A DNA stretch of 64,000 nt from Rhodospirillaceae bacterium (GCA_018660265.1 JABJKS010000058.1:16888-80887); one strand, 5' to 3'; counted from the first letter of the stretch, positions 49,401-60,223 are shown. Numbers and translations are program-made. The notes: a model not told the origin generated them from the letters alone.

Positions 49401-50882
49401 CTAACCTGCCGCCGTAATCTGCATGTTCCCACTGTTGCCTGGGACTTGGACGATACGCTCCTTTGGCAAGGTAATCTGCAACGTGGTGCCTTGACCGATG
49501 GTACTATTTAGAGCCAGGGAACCATTGTGCAATTCTAAATAGGCCTTGCTGATCGGCAGGCCCAGGCCGGTCCCTCCTGATTGGCTGGTTTCCGAACTTT
49601 CCACCCGGCCAAATGGGGTCAAGGCAAGGTCAATGTCTTTGGCGGCAATGCCCGGTCCGTTATCGATGATGGATATTTCGAGTTCAGACGCGTCGTTTTG
49701 AGCCGCCCGAACAACAACTTCACCGCCCGCAGGCGTAAATTTAACGGCGTTGGACAGGCCATTAATGATGGCCTGCTTTAACCGCAATTCGTCCCCCCAG
49801 AGACGTGGCAGGGGCGTATCATATTCGCTCATCAGCTGCACATCGTTTTGCCGGGCATCGCCCTCGATCAGACGCAGGCTCGCAACAATCACGTCCTCGA
49901 TCGCAAACTCGGTTTCGTCCAGTCCTACGCCGCCCGATTCCAGCTTCGACATGTCCAGGACGTCGATAATAATTGCCAGTAGATGCCGGCCACTCGCCAG
50001 AATGTCACTGGCATATTCCCGGTATTTCGGTGACCCGATTGGACCGTACATCTGCAATTCCAGGGCTTCAGAAAAACCTATTATGGCATTCAAGGGGGTT
50101 CTAAATTCATGGCTCATATTGGCCAATATTTCAGACTTTGAATTGCTTTCCGCTTCGGCAGCAGCGGCCGCCTTGGTTAGCTGCAAGTTTTCGCGATTCT
50201 GTCGTTGGCTCTCTCTTTCACTTCGCCAAACGGCGAACAGCAGCAGGCAGTACAACACCAGGAAGGTCGATCCAACGATCCCGATTTGCAGGGCGAAAGA
50301 TTGCCGCATTTGCAGCATCAGGCCGGTCACATCATGATAAATTTCAAAAACACCCTGGATGTCTCCAGCCGCGCCGTAAATTGGGATGTAGCTTGACAGC
50401 ACGTCGCGGTCCTCAATGACCTTCTCAAATGCGCTAAAGCTGTCGCGATGTGTCAGCTCGCTGGCCACATGACCTTCTCGGGCCGCTTGATATCCCGCGT
50501 TGTCGCGCTTGTCTTGGCCAATCTGTGTCGGTTCTGTTGAAAAAGTCGTTAACCCGCCACGATCATAAATTTTTACCTTCAAGACCGATAGACCGCGCAT
50601 TTGTGCCAACACGTCCTGGCGCAAATCGGTGATCAAGGGATGTTGCCGGAGGGCCGTAATATCAAGCTTATGAGCTTTGGCAATAAAATTGGCGTAACGC
50701 GGCCAGATTACATTTGAGAATGCCCGCGTCAGGGAAATATTGTTCGCCTCGGCCATTGATCGCAGATCCGCAATCGAAAGTTGCCGATTGAGGACCGCTA
50801 AGGCGATACACGCACCCACAATTAAGACGCCGGCAATTATGGCGAAGCGGTATGTTTGGCTATGCGATCTATCCGATATCAT
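49401..50882 (-). CDS. transmembrane sensor histidine kinase
   Basis: 493 residues. Two membrane segments (about 12-31 and 198-218) flank a periplasmic sensor of about 165 residues with a double-Cache/PAS-like look (KIYDRGGLTTFSTEPTQIG, then GAAGDIQGVFEIYHDVTGL). A short coiled coil leads to the kinase: H258 in NMSHEFRTPLNAIIGFSEAL, N-box [15 protein letters not shown], and G boxes IIDNGPGIAAKDIDLALTPF and SGGTGLGLPISKAYLE. The start is ATG 50882. No response regulator is adjacent. The kinase core closely resembles the truncated kinase at the end of the window. Confidence 0.93.
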   Translation of the reverse strand: MISDRSHSQTYRFAIIAGVLIVGACIALAVLNRQLSIADLRSMAEANNISLTRAFSNVIWPRYANFIAKAHKLDITALRQHPLITDLRQDVLAQMRGLSVLKVKIYDRGGLTTFSTEPTQIGQDKRDNAGYQAAREGHVASELTHRDSFSAFEKVIEDRDVLSSYIPIYGAAGDIQGVFEIYHDVTGLMLQMRQSFALQIGIVGSTFLVLYCLLLFAVWRSERESQRQNRENLQLTKAAAAAEAESNSKSEILANMSHEFRTPLNAIIGFSEALELQMYGPIGSPKYREYASDILASGRHLLAIIIDVLDMSKLESGGVGLDETEFAIEDVIVASLRLIEGDARQNDVQLMSEYDTPLPRLWGDELRLKQAIINGLSNAVKFTPAGGEVVVRAAQNDASELEISIIDNGPGIAAKDIDLALTPFGRVESSETSQSGGTGLGLPISKAYLELHNGSLALNSTIGQGTTLQITLPKERIVQVPGNSGNMQITAAG

Positions 50883-51099
50883 ATCCGCGCAAGACTACAG
50901 AATTTTAGTTAGCGGCTTCTTAACAAGACCCGATCTTAGCTAATTTTCGGAGCAAACTAAGAGGCCACACAGTCTAACGAACCAGCGTAAATTGCTTCGT
51001 TCTTTTGATGTGGCGCGGGCCGTTGTTCGAAGTTTCTTTCGTTGCCAACGTCCGCGTTTCAGATTGGCATCGAACAAACGACATCGTGAAATCTCACAC

Positions 51100-52302
51100 T
51101 TAAACAACACCTCTACTGCGCAGATCATCGATCTTGGCTTGGTCAAAGCCCAGGTCCGCCAGCACTTCGTCCGTATTGCCACCCGCTTCGGGGGTGGGTA
51201 GGCGGATCTGGTCGGGCTGTGGAGTGCGTTCCAGGTTTACGGGTTGGCCAACCACCATGACTTCTCCCTTGACGGGATGCTGCATAGGCGTGGCGATCCC
51301 GAGGTGCTGGACCTGCGGTTCGGCGAAGGTTTGATCGATGGAATTGATCGGGCCGCAGGGAACGCCGGCCTCGCTCAACGATTCAATCCAGTCCTGGCTG
51401 GTACGTTTGGCCATGATCTCACCCACCACTTCGTTCAACTGCGCCCGGTTGGCAGAGCGTAATTTCGCTGTGTTGTAGTCGGGATGCTCCGCCAGCTCTT
51501 CCGCCCCCGCGACTTCCAGGAAACGTATCCAAAGTCGTCCGCCGGAGGCTGCGATGTTGACCGCGCCATCCAGGGTTTTAAATGCACCCATGGGAATGTT
51601 GGTTGGGTGATCGTTGCCGGCCTGACCGGGGACATCTTGGTCGATCAACCAACGTGCGGCCTGGAAATCCAGCATGGAAATTTGCGCTTCCAACAACGAT
51701 GTATGGACCCATTGGCCCTGTCCCGACTGGCCCCGTTCGATCAAGGCCAGCAGAATACCCTGGGCCAGGTACATGCCAGCCGTCAGATCCGCGATGGGGA
51801 TACCGACGCGTACCGGGCCTTGCCCCGGCAGGCCGGTGATGGACATCAAACCACCCATGCCCTGGGCAATCTGATCGACGCCGGCACGTTTCGAAATCGG
51901 TCCCGTCTGGCCAAAGCCGGAGATGGAGCCATAGATGATGCGCGGGTTGATCGCCTTGACGCTTTCATAGTCGATGCCAAGGCGATGCTTCACTTCCATA
52001 CGGAAATTTTCGACGATGATGTCGGCGTCCTTGGCCAGGGCCATGAAAATCTCCAGCCCCTCGGGCTTTTTCAAATTCAGGCTGATGGCGCGTTTGTTGC
52101 GATGCAAATTTAAAAAGTCAGGCCCATGACGCGCTCCGCCCAGGCCCTGACCGGAGTCACTGGCCACGGGGTCAACGGGGACTTCGATTTTGATGGCGTC
52201 AGCGCCCCAATCCGCCAACTGGCGCACGGCTGTGGGTCCGGCGCGGGCGTGGGTCAGATCAAGCACGCGGATGCCTTCCAGGGGCAGTTTGCTTTCGCTC
52301 AT
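51100..52302 (-). CDS. family III CoA transferase (CaiB/BaiF type)
   Basis: 400 residues. Members move CoA between carboxylic acids via an Asp-anhydride. Signs: LPLEGIRVLDLTHARAGPTA, GADAIKIEVPVDPVASDSGQ, RNKRAISLNLKKPEGLEIFM, NPRIIYGSISGFGQTGPISK, and the catalytic Asp in RVGIPIADLTAGMYLAQGIL. The acid substrate cannot be read. ATG 52302. It is the last gene of a long minus-strand series and may serve the degradation of acids made by the hydratases upstream. Confidence 0.93.
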   Translation of the reverse strand: MSESKLPLEGIRVLDLTHARAGPTAVRQLADWGADAIKIEVPVDPVASDSGQGLGGARHGPDFLNLHRNKRAISLNLKKPEGLEIFMALAKDADIIVENFRMEVKHRLGIDYESVKAINPRIIYGSISGFGQTGPISKRAGVDQIAQGMGGLMSITGLPGQGPVRVGIPIADLTAGMYLAQGILLALIERGQSGQGQWVHTSLLEAQISMLDFQAARWLIDQDVPGQAGNDHPTNIPMGAFKTLDGAVNIAASGGRLWIRFLEVAGAEELAEHPDYNTAKLRSANRAQLNEVVGEIMAKRTSQDWIESLSEAGVPCGPINSIDQTFAEPQVQHLGIATPMQHPVKGEVMVVGQPVNLERTPQPDQIRLPTPEAGGNTDEVLADLGFDQAKIDDLRSRGVV

Positions 52303-52323
52303 GGGATGTTCCTCATATCAACG

Positions 52324-52977
52324 TCAGGTCTTATTATCACTGAAACCGAGCAACTGGGGAAGGGCCGCCATGTCATCAAATACCCGCGCGCCTTCTTCGG
52401 CCAATTGCCGGGCAAAACCACTGCCCGCATAGCCGAGGACATCCATGCCCGCGGCCCGCCCGGCCCGCGCACCATAAAAGCTGTCTTCGATCACAACGCA
52501 GTTCTTTGGCGCGACGCCCATTTGTTCGGCGGCAAACAGAAACAGATCCGGATATGGTTTTCCGCGCGCGACCTGTTGGGCGGAAAATACGTCGTCGCCA
52601 AAAAATGCCGCCAGCTCCGTTATGGCCAAAGACAGATTAATCTTGGCCGTCTCGGAGGATGAGGCGACACATCGCGGCAGGTGGATCGCGCGCATGGCAT
52701 CCGCAATGCCGGGGATGGGTTGTAGTTCTGCCCTGATGGCCCGATAGGTTTGGCTTTGCACCGTATCAAAAAAATCTTCCGGCACGGCACGACCATGCCA
52801 TTCCGCGGCCAATTCAAAACAGCGGCTGAGGGGCAGACCGACCATTTCCGCGACGCAGATATCGTAGGTAATCGGGAAACCAGCTGCCTGAAAACAGTTT
52901 GCCAACACCCGGTTGGCCAAGGGTTCGCTATCGACCAGGACACCGTCGCAATCGAAAATCACCAACTCATAGGACAT
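52324..52977 (-). CDS. HAD-IA family hydrolase (phosphoglycolate-phosphatase-like)
   Basis: 217 residues. Nucleophile motif LVIFDCDGVLVDSEPLANRV (D9, with D11 as acid/base), motif II VASSSETAKI, motif III Lys in ARGKPYPDLFLFAAEQMG and motif IV VVIEDSFYGARAGRAAGMDV. It resembles beta-phosphoglucomutase/YniC-type sugar phosphatases; the substrate is unknown. ATG 52977. 21 bases separate it from the CoA transferase downstream. Confidence 0.9.
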   Translation of the reverse strand: MSYELVIFDCDGVLVDSEPLANRVLANCFQAAGFPITYDICVAEMVGLPLSRCFELAAEWHGRAVPEDFFDTVQSQTYRAIRAELQPIPGIADAMRAIHLPRCVASSSETAKINLSLAITELAAFFGDDVFSAQQVARGKPYPDLFLFAAEQMGVAPKNCVVIEDSFYGARAGRAAGMDVLGYAGSGFARQLAEEGARVFDDMAALPQLLGFSDNKT

Positions 52978-53018
52978 CTAAGTGCGCATTTACGAGGGCA
53001 TAACAAATGGACGTGCAT

Positions 53019-53981
53019 CTACATGAATAGCTTTTCGCCCTGCATGCCCTTGTACAGATCAGCCACCTGCGCGCCATAGCCGTTATACATCAGGGTCGGC
53101 ACCCGTTTGGAGGTGCCAAGGACACGTTCGCTGGCCTGACTCCACCGCGGATGGTCGACCTCAGGATTGACGTTGGCCCAGAAACCATATTCCGACGGAA
53201 GAATTTGTTCCCAATAGGTCACAGGACGCTTGTCAGTGAATTTGAAGCGGACGATGGATTTGACGGATTTGAAGCCATATTTCCATGGCACCGCCAACCG
53301 TAGGGGCGCGCCGTATTGTTTCGGCAGGGGCTTGCCGTAAACGCCTGTCACCATAAAGGACAAATCGTTCATGGCCTCGGCCATGGTCAGGCCTTCCGTA
53401 TAGGGCCAGGGATACCAAACCTGTTTCTGGCCCGGTGCCATTTCCGGATCAAGGAAGGTTTGCATGACCAGGTATTTCGCACTGGATAAGGGCCGGGCAT
53501 ATTTCACCAGCTCTGCCAAAGCAAAGCCGGACCAGGGTACGGCCATGGACCAGGCTTCAACACAACGCATGCGGTACAGGCGTTCTTGCAGGGGCATTGC
53601 CCGGATCAGGGTATCAATATCAACCTGGCGCTCCTGCTCCACCATGCCTTCGAAGGAAACCGTCCAGGGTCGGATTTTCAGCTTCCGCGCTTCCATTGCG
53701 ATGCGTTTGTGGGAGCCGAACTCATAAAAATTATTGTAGGAGGAGGCATCGGACTCCTTGGTCAGCGGGCGGTCAAGTTCGAACGCCTCGTTGCGCTTGG
53801 CGGGATATAGATCCGCTGTCGGATCCGGCGTTTTCTTTTTCGCTGCAAAGGCACTGCCGCCGATCAGGCTGGTGGCACCGCCCGCCATGGCACCAAGGAA
53901 ATGACGGCGGTTTAAAAACACATGCTCCGGCGTGGCTTCACGCTCTGGTATTTGCCAGGACGGTGGATTTTTGATCAGCAT
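53019..53981 (-). CDS. msrP: periplasmic methionine-sulfoxide reductase catalytic subunit MsrP
   Basis: Molybdenum-cofactor enzyme (formerly YedY) that repairs oxidised methionines in periplasmic proteins. 320 residues. Twin-arginine signal is NRRHFLGAMAGGATSLIGGS; the Mo-ligating Cys is C140 in RMRCVEAWSMAVPWSGF; the molybdopterin-binding end LAVPWKYGFKSVKSIVRF and TYWEQILPSEYGFWANVNP match. The heme-containing membrane partner MsrQ, normally adjacent, is absent on both sides (the neighbours are a HAD hydrolase and a hydratase). ATG 53981. Confidence 0.95.
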   Translation of the reverse strand: MLIKNPPSWQIPEREATPEHVFLNRRHFLGAMAGGATSLIGGSAFAAKKKTPDPTADLYPAKRNEAFELDRPLTKESDASSYNNFYEFGSHKRIAMEARKLKIRPWTVSFEGMVEQERQVDIDTLIRAMPLQERLYRMRCVEAWSMAVPWSGFALAELVKYARPLSSAKYLVMQTFLDPEMAPGQKQVWYPWPYTEGLTMAEAMNDLSFMVTGVYGKPLPKQYGAPLRLAVPWKYGFKSVKSIVRFKFTDKRPVTYWEQILPSEYGFWANVNPEVDHPRWSQASERVLGTSKRVPTLMYNGYGAQVADLYKGMQGEKLFM

Positions 53982-54092
53982 TGTTGTTTCCCTAATGTTT
54001 GGTTCCGGTCGTTAGCTCCTGCCTCGGAACTAATGTCAGATATATCAAGAATATAACAAGACTTTGTTACCTCAAACTCTCGTGATCGGGCT

Positions 54093-54887
54093 TTAGGTAA
54101 ACGAGACGGAAACGAGACCTAACGAGCCGAAGTCGGCTTCAACAATATCGCCCTTTTCTGCGGCGTTTACCGCAATCATGGTACCCGTGGTTAATAGATT
54201 CCCGGCCTTCAAAGTGATGCCGCGGGCCAGCAGATGATTGGCCAACCAGGCCACCACGTTAAGGGGATTATCCAGCACATTGGCGCTGCTGCCCTGTTCC
54301 GCTGCGATGCCGTTGCGCCTTACCTGAACAGGGTGGCGGGCCAAATCCAGTGCTTCGATATCGCTGCTTTCCGTGCCGTAAACCCAAAAACCCGTGCAGA
54401 CATTATCAGCGATCAATTGCGGTGCACCGGCGGTGGTCCAATCCTCGTATCGGGAATCGACCACTTCAATGGACCCGAACGCGGTGGACAGGGTCGGACG
54501 CACCGTGGCGGCGGTATAAGGCGTGTCGGCTGTGGGCAGGTCCTGGCCCAGACGAAAGCCGATCTCTGCCTCGATCATGCGCATGAAACCGTCATTTGTT
54601 GAAATGACCGCAGGGCTGGTCAGCACGAAGGGGGACAGCAAGGGCCCGGCAAAGGGTGATGACAGACCCAGCTGTTGTTGCGCCGTCACATTGGTACAAC
54701 CCACCTTGTAGCCGACAATACTGCCGCCGTAGTGATCCAGCATCAGGTCCACGTAACGGTCCTGTATGTCGTAGGCCCAGGGACCTTCTGTTGGTCTGCA
54801 ATCATCGGGCAGAGCGGCGATGCGACGGCGGTCCAACCGGGCTTGCATTAACAGTGTCGCAGCGCGGTCTAATTCTTGGCTGTCCAT
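54093..54887 (-). CDS. 2-keto-4-pentenoate hydratase-like protein (MhpD/HpaH family), copy 2
   Basis: 264 residues of the fumarylacetoacetase-C fold. It hydrates dienoates in meta-cleavage pathways. Signs: YDIQDRYVDLMLDHYGGSIV, GYKVGCTNVTAQQQLGLSSP, MIEAEIGFRLGQDLP (metal Glu pair), SIEVVDSRYEDW, LNVVAWLANHLLARGITLKA and NLLTTGTMIAVNAAEKGDIV. ATG 54887 (MDSQELD). It is a tandem paralogue of the next gene upstream (22-base gap), with the same motif order. No ring-cleavage dioxygenase is in the window, so the substrate may not be aromatic. Confidence 0.87.
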   Translation of the reverse strand: MDSQELDRAATLLMQARLDRRRIAALPDDCRPTEGPWAYDIQDRYVDLMLDHYGGSIVGYKVGCTNVTAQQQLGLSSPFAGPLLSPFVLTSPAVISTNDGFMRMIEAEIGFRLGQDLPTADTPYTAATVRPTLSTAFGSIEVVDSRYEDWTTAGAPQLIADNVCTGFWVYGTESSDIEALDLARHPVQVRRNGIAAEQGSSANVLDNPLNVVAWLANHLLARGITLKAGNLLTTGTMIAVNAAEKGDIVEADFGSLGLVSVSFT

Positions 54888-54909
54888 CGCCTTAGGTTCC
54901 GACCACCTA

Positions 54910-55707
54910 TTAAGTCCCAAACCGGACCGATACTTTGCCCAAGGTGCCGAAGTCGGCCACCGCCTCGTCGCCGGCCTGGGCCGGTGTGGGGGCGATGAAC
55001 GAACCGGCGGTGACAATCTCACCCGCTTTCAGATATTCCCCCCGCATACACAAGGTATTGGCCAGCCAGGTCAATGAATTCAGCGGGTTGCCCAGTACGT
55101 TGGAGCAATTTCCTTCCACAACGAATGCGCCATTGATGGACAGAGAGGCCGCGTGATCGTCAAAATCCACTATGTTCAGGTCGGTGAATTCATCTCCCAT
55201 AACCCAGAAACCGGCAGCCGAATTATCCGCGATGACCTGCGCCCCACCCGCCGCCATGCCGACGCTGTAACGCAGATCAACCACTTCAATAGAGGTCATA
55301 AAGCTGCCCACGGCTGCCAGAACACCACCCACGTCATAGGGTGCGGCGGCGGGGCGCAGGTCTTCGGACATGCGGAAGGCGAACTCCATCTCCAGCAATT
55401 TGGCCTTACAGGCATCGTTGGGTACCGTATCGCCACTGTTCAGGCAGTAGGATGAGACCAGGACGCCCATGAAGGGATGCTCAATGCCCAATAGTTTCTG
55501 CGGTCCCTCTGCCGTTGCGCCTCCCTTATAGCCGAAGCGTTTGCCGTTCGATAAATCCTCGATCAGGGGGATCAGCAGGCCCTGGATCTGATAGGCATCA
55601 TCAATGCTTTGCGGTTGCAAGTGTTCCGGTAAGCCTTCGATGTTGACGCCGGTGCGCCGTGCCTGGGCTAATATTTCCGCTGCTTCCGCGGCTGCTGATG
55701 TGTCCAA
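54910..55707 (-). CDS. 2-keto-4-pentenoate hydratase-like protein (MhpD/HpaH family), copy 1
   Basis: 265 residues, same fold and motif order as the following copy: DDAYQIQGLLIPLIEDLSNG, RFGYKGGATAEGPQKLLGIE, LLEMEFAFRMSEDLRP, SIEVVDLRYSVGMAAG, LNSLTWLANTLCMRGEYLKA and EIVTAGSFIAPTPAQAGDEA. The start is TTG 55707, preceded by GGGAGACC, in line with the length of the family. The two copies differ through much of the substrate region, so they may act on different intermediates. It lies 57 bases downstream of the EF-G paralogue gene. Confidence 0.87.
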   Translation of the reverse strand: MDTSAAAEAAEILAQARRTGVNIEGLPEHLQPQSIDDAYQIQGLLIPLIEDLSNGKRFGYKGGATAEGPQKLLGIEHPFMGVLVSSYCLNSGDTVPNDACKAKLLEMEFAFRMSEDLRPAAAPYDVGGVLAAVGSFMTSIEVVDLRYSVGMAAGGAQVIADNSAAGFWVMGDEFTDLNIVDFDDHAASLSINGAFVVEGNCSNVLGNPLNSLTWLANTLCMRGEYLKAGEIVTAGSFIAPTPAQAGDEAVADFGTLGKVSVRFGT

Positions 55708-55764
55708 GATGTGGTCTCCCTAACTCAATTTATATTTTTCATGTTCAATGTAGCGCCGGCTTGA

Positions 55765-57792
55765 TCAGGCCGCCACCTCTTCATTATGGGCTGCGACAAC
55801 ATCATCCGCCAGACGCCCGGTCAATTCCTGCAGGCGATCAAAACTGGCTGTGTAGCTGCCCGTGCCTTGGGTCGCGGAACGTAGCTCTATAATCAGATCA
55901 TGAAGTTCCGACTGTGGCATATGGGCCGAGACAACATCCCAGCCGGCCCAGCCGTCCCGGTTGTCAAAGCCCAGGATCTGCCCGCGGCGACCGGAGACAA
56001 TGGCATTGATCTTCGGTGTATGTTCCGAAGGTGAGGCGATGTCGACCTGGGCAATCGGCTCCAGCAAAACCGGGTTGCATTGCTTCATACCCTCGTTCAT
56101 GGCGATGCGGGCGGCGGTCTTGAAGGCGATTTCAGAAGAATCGACCGCATGATACTGGCCGTCGAACAATTTCACCGCCACATCGACCACGGGAAAGCCC
56201 AAGGGCCCTTTGTTGAGATATTCCTTCACGCCCGCCTCGACCGCCGGGATATATTGCCGGGGTATGGCCCCGCCAACGATCTTGTCGACGAATTCAAAAC
56301 CGGCGCCACGCGGCAGGGGCTTGATCTCGATATGCACATCCCCAAACTGGCCATGACCACCCGATTGTTTTTTGTGCCGGCCGTGCTGTTCGATGGTTTT
56401 TCGAATAGCCTCCATGTAGGGGACTTTCGGTCGGCTGGAGGTAACCTCCAGGCCGTATTTATTGTTCAGGCGGTCCATGGTGATTTTCAGGTGGATATCA
56501 CCTTGGCCGCGCAGCACCAGTTGATGGGTGGCGTCATCATGGCCGGCAAAGACGGAAGGGTCTTCATCCCGTACCTTGGCCAGTGCCGTCGACAGCTTCA
56601 CCTCATCATCCCGACGCACGGCAGCAATGGCCAGAGAATAGACAGGGGGCAATATGTCCGGTGTCGGCAAGGCGTCGGCACCATTGTCGGACAGGGTCTC
56701 ACCCGTGATCACATCTTCCATGCGGCCCAGACCGATTACGTCGCCCGGCAATGCCGAGGATATTTTTTTCTGTTCGGCCCCCAGCATGTGGAACAAGCCC
56801 GATACCCGTTGACCATTCAGGGTCATGCCGTCCTTGACCTCGCCTGCCCAGACCCGGGCAATGGATAATTTGCCGCCATGCTGGGTGTGATAGGTTTTCA
56901 ATACCTGCGCCACTGTACCTGTGGCGCTATCCGTACCATTGCGGGCGGCCGCGGCACTGGCGCTGGGAACTTCATGGCGCAGGGCCTTCAAAAGACGGAA
57001 CAGGCCGCCTTCCTGTTCCGCAGCACCCAGCAGGACGGGGATGATCTTGCCATCCTGAAAATCCTTGGTCAGGTTGGCATACAATTCATCCTTTTCAGGG
57101 GTGATGTCTTCCAGCACCTTTTCCATCAGATCATCATCGAAATCCGCCAAGGCTTCCAACATGCCGTAACGGGCCTCGGCAAAGGCGTCTTCCTCTCCGC
57201 CCGGCAGCTCGACCACTTCCGAAGCCTGGCCGGGTTGATAGTGATAGGCCCTCTCGGAAGCCAGATCGATATAGCCGGAGATATCGTCGCCGTCCTGTAC
57301 GGGAATATGGCGCAACACCATCGGCTTGTTGGAGATCGGCTGCAGGGCATCGAGTAGGGCCTGAACCGTAATCGTCGCCTTGTCGATTTTGTTCACGAAC
57401 AGCATATGGGGGATGCCCAAGGCATCCAACGTGTGCAGCAAGGGGGCGAGGGCCTGGGCTTTGTCGTTGTCTGGTTCACAGACCACGACGGCGGCATCGA
57501 CACCGGACAGCACAAATAGGCTTTCCTGCAATAATTCTATCGAGCCGGGACAATCCAGGAAGGTGAATTCACTATCCATGAAGGTCGCCGTGGCCACATT
57601 GACCTCGGTGCTCATATTTCGATTGCGGGCTTCGGGCGTGCTGTCGCCGACGGTGTTGCCTTCATTGACCGAGCCTCTGCGCCCCGTCGCACCGGCGGTA
57701 TACAGAATACCCTCTAACACTGTTGTCTTGCCGGAGAGATACGGGCCGATAATCGCGACGCTGCGGGGGCCGGTGGGTATGCTGTTTGTCAT
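55765..57792 (-). CDS. elongation factor G-like protein (divergent paralogue)
   Basis: 675 residues with EF-G domain order. P-loop is IIGPYLSGKTTVLEGIL, G4 is FVNKIDKATI (134-137). G3 reads FLDCPGSIELLQES (80-84 DCPGS), where normal EF-G has DTPGH; the His needed for GTP hydrolysis is therefore Ser. Domain IV (HGRHKKQSGGHGQFGDVHIE) and V (LEPIAQVDIASPSEHTPKIN) are present. I take it for the alphaproteobacterial EF-G-like paralogue, not the canonical fusA, which normally sits with rpsL/rpsG. Its role is unknown. ATG 57792 (MTNSIPTG) is chosen over eight upstream codons. Confidence 0.9.
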   Translation of the reverse strand: MTNSIPTGPRSVAIIGPYLSGKTTVLEGILYTAGATGRRGSVNEGNTVGDSTPEARNRNMSTEVNVATATFMDSEFTFLDCPGSIELLQESLFVLSGVDAAVVVCEPDNDKAQALAPLLHTLDALGIPHMLFVNKIDKATITVQALLDALQPISNKPMVLRHIPVQDGDDISGYIDLASERAYHYQPGQASEVVELPGGEEDAFAEARYGMLEALADFDDDLMEKVLEDITPEKDELYANLTKDFQDGKIIPVLLGAAEQEGGLFRLLKALRHEVPSASAAAARNGTDSATGTVAQVLKTYHTQHGGKLSIARVWAGEVKDGMTLNGQRVSGLFHMLGAEQKKISSALPGDVIGLGRMEDVITGETLSDNGADALPTPDILPPVYSLAIAAVRRDDEVKLSTALAKVRDEDPSVFAGHDDATHQLVLRGQGDIHLKITMDRLNNKYGLEVTSSRPKVPYMEAIRKTIEQHGRHKKQSGGHGQFGDVHIEIKPLPRGAGFEFVDKIVGGAIPRQYIPAVEAGVKEYLNKGPLGFPVVDVAVKLFDGQYHAVDSSEIAFKTAARIAMNEGMKQCNPVLLEPIAQVDIASPSEHTPKINAIVSGRRGQILGFDNRDGWAGWDVVSAHMPQSELHDLIIELRSATQGTGSYTASFDRLQELTGRLADDVVAAHNEEVAA

Positions 57793-57945
57793 CTTGCTTC
57801 CCAATCTACTGTCCATCCCAAAGGGCCATCAGGGGGCCGAATTCTGGATGTCGGCCTCCGTAGATATGCCTAGGTCCAATTTAATCAACGGGCAGGGGCA
57901 GGGCGCAAGTGGTTTCGCAAATTATTTTTCAACAGTGCTGGGAAC

Positions 57946-58869
57946 TCAATAGTCGGGTGGGCCGTTCTCGAACGGTTTCAATGCCGCATAGGCGATGTTG
58001 TGAACAGGTGCCGGCACGCCCAATTCCTTTGCCAGGCGTACGACTGCGCCTTGCAGCCCCTCCAATTCGATGCGTTTTTCGGCCAGCAGGTCGACCAGCA
58101 TGGACGGCATGGCATTGGCGAAATTACTTAACAACGCCATCCGGCTTTCCAGGGCATCGGGCGGCAGTTGCACGCCCTTGGCGGCTGCCAGGGCAATGAT
58201 TTCCTTCATGGCCCCGACGGCAATCTCCTGGACCACCGGTTCTTCGATCAGAACTTTGCCGGGCAAACGGGTCAGGCAGCAGGTGGTGGCAAAGGGCACC
58301 AGGATGGCGAACTTCAGCCAGATCGCCGTTTCGATATTCTCAACCAGATATGTCTCGATCCCGGCGTTGACACAGACATCGTGAAAAGCCTGCAGCCGTT
58401 GGCTGTCACTGCGATCCAGTTCGCCAAACTCTAGCGCCGCCAAAGGTGCCTTATGTTCGATCACGCCGGGTTCGATGATGTTGGAGGGGATTTGTGCCGT
58501 GCCCCCGACGACCGCCTTATCACCCAGAATTGCACGCATGCGATCTTCCGAATCGATACCGTTCAGGAACGAGATTACCGCCGTGTCCGGCCCGATCATG
58601 GGCTTGCACGCCTCGCAGGCGGCTTCCAGGTCATACAGCTTGACGCAGAACATCACGATGTCGACGGGGCCGATCGTGCTTGGGTCATCCGTTGCCGTGA
58701 CTTTCGCGATATGTGCATCACCAAGGGGCGAGATAATTTTTAGGCCATTTGCCTGCATCGCGGCCAAATGCGCACCGCGCGCGATGAAGCTGACATCTGC
58801 GCCCGAGGCTGCCAGACGACCGCCGTAATAGCCGCCAATACCGCCCGCCCCCATGATCGCGATTTTCAT
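57946..58869 (-). CDS. ketopantoate reductase family protein
   Basis: 307 residues of the PanE/ApbA family, NADPH-dependent 2-dehydropantoate 2-reductase. The nucleotide motif is IMGAGGIGGYYGGRLAASG. Also seen are VSFIARGAHLAAMQANGLKI, VDIVMFCVKLYDLEAACEA, VISFLNGIDSEDRMRAILG, WLKFAILVPFATTCCLTRLP and the end VVRLAKELGVPAPVHNIAYA. Several paralogues usually exist per genome, so the true panE is uncertain. ATG 58869. It lies 28 bases downstream of the aspartate aminotransferase gene. Confidence 0.87.
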   Translation of the reverse strand: MKIAIMGAGGIGGYYGGRLAASGADVSFIARGAHLAAMQANGLKIISPLGDAHIAKVTATDDPSTIGPVDIVMFCVKLYDLEAACEACKPMIGPDTAVISFLNGIDSEDRMRAILGDKAVVGGTAQIPSNIIEPGVIEHKAPLAALEFGELDRSDSQRLQAFHDVCVNAGIETYLVENIETAIWLKFAILVPFATTCCLTRLPGKVLIEEPVVQEIAVGAMKEIIALAAAKGVQLPPDALESRMALLSNFANAMPSMLVDLLAEKRIELEGLQGAVVRLAKELGVPAPVHNIAYAALKPFENGPPDY

Positions 58870-58897
58870 TGTCGTTATCCCCCCAATTTTTTGATGA

Positions 58898-60118
<1,221 letters not shown>

Positions 60119-60223
60119 TTACCAGATGATTTATCTGTTGATGAGTTGAATAAACGCCTCTGCCCTTTGGTGCAATACCAGTGAACCGATGAAACTGGTC
60201 AGGGCGGTGCGGGGCTGGATAGG

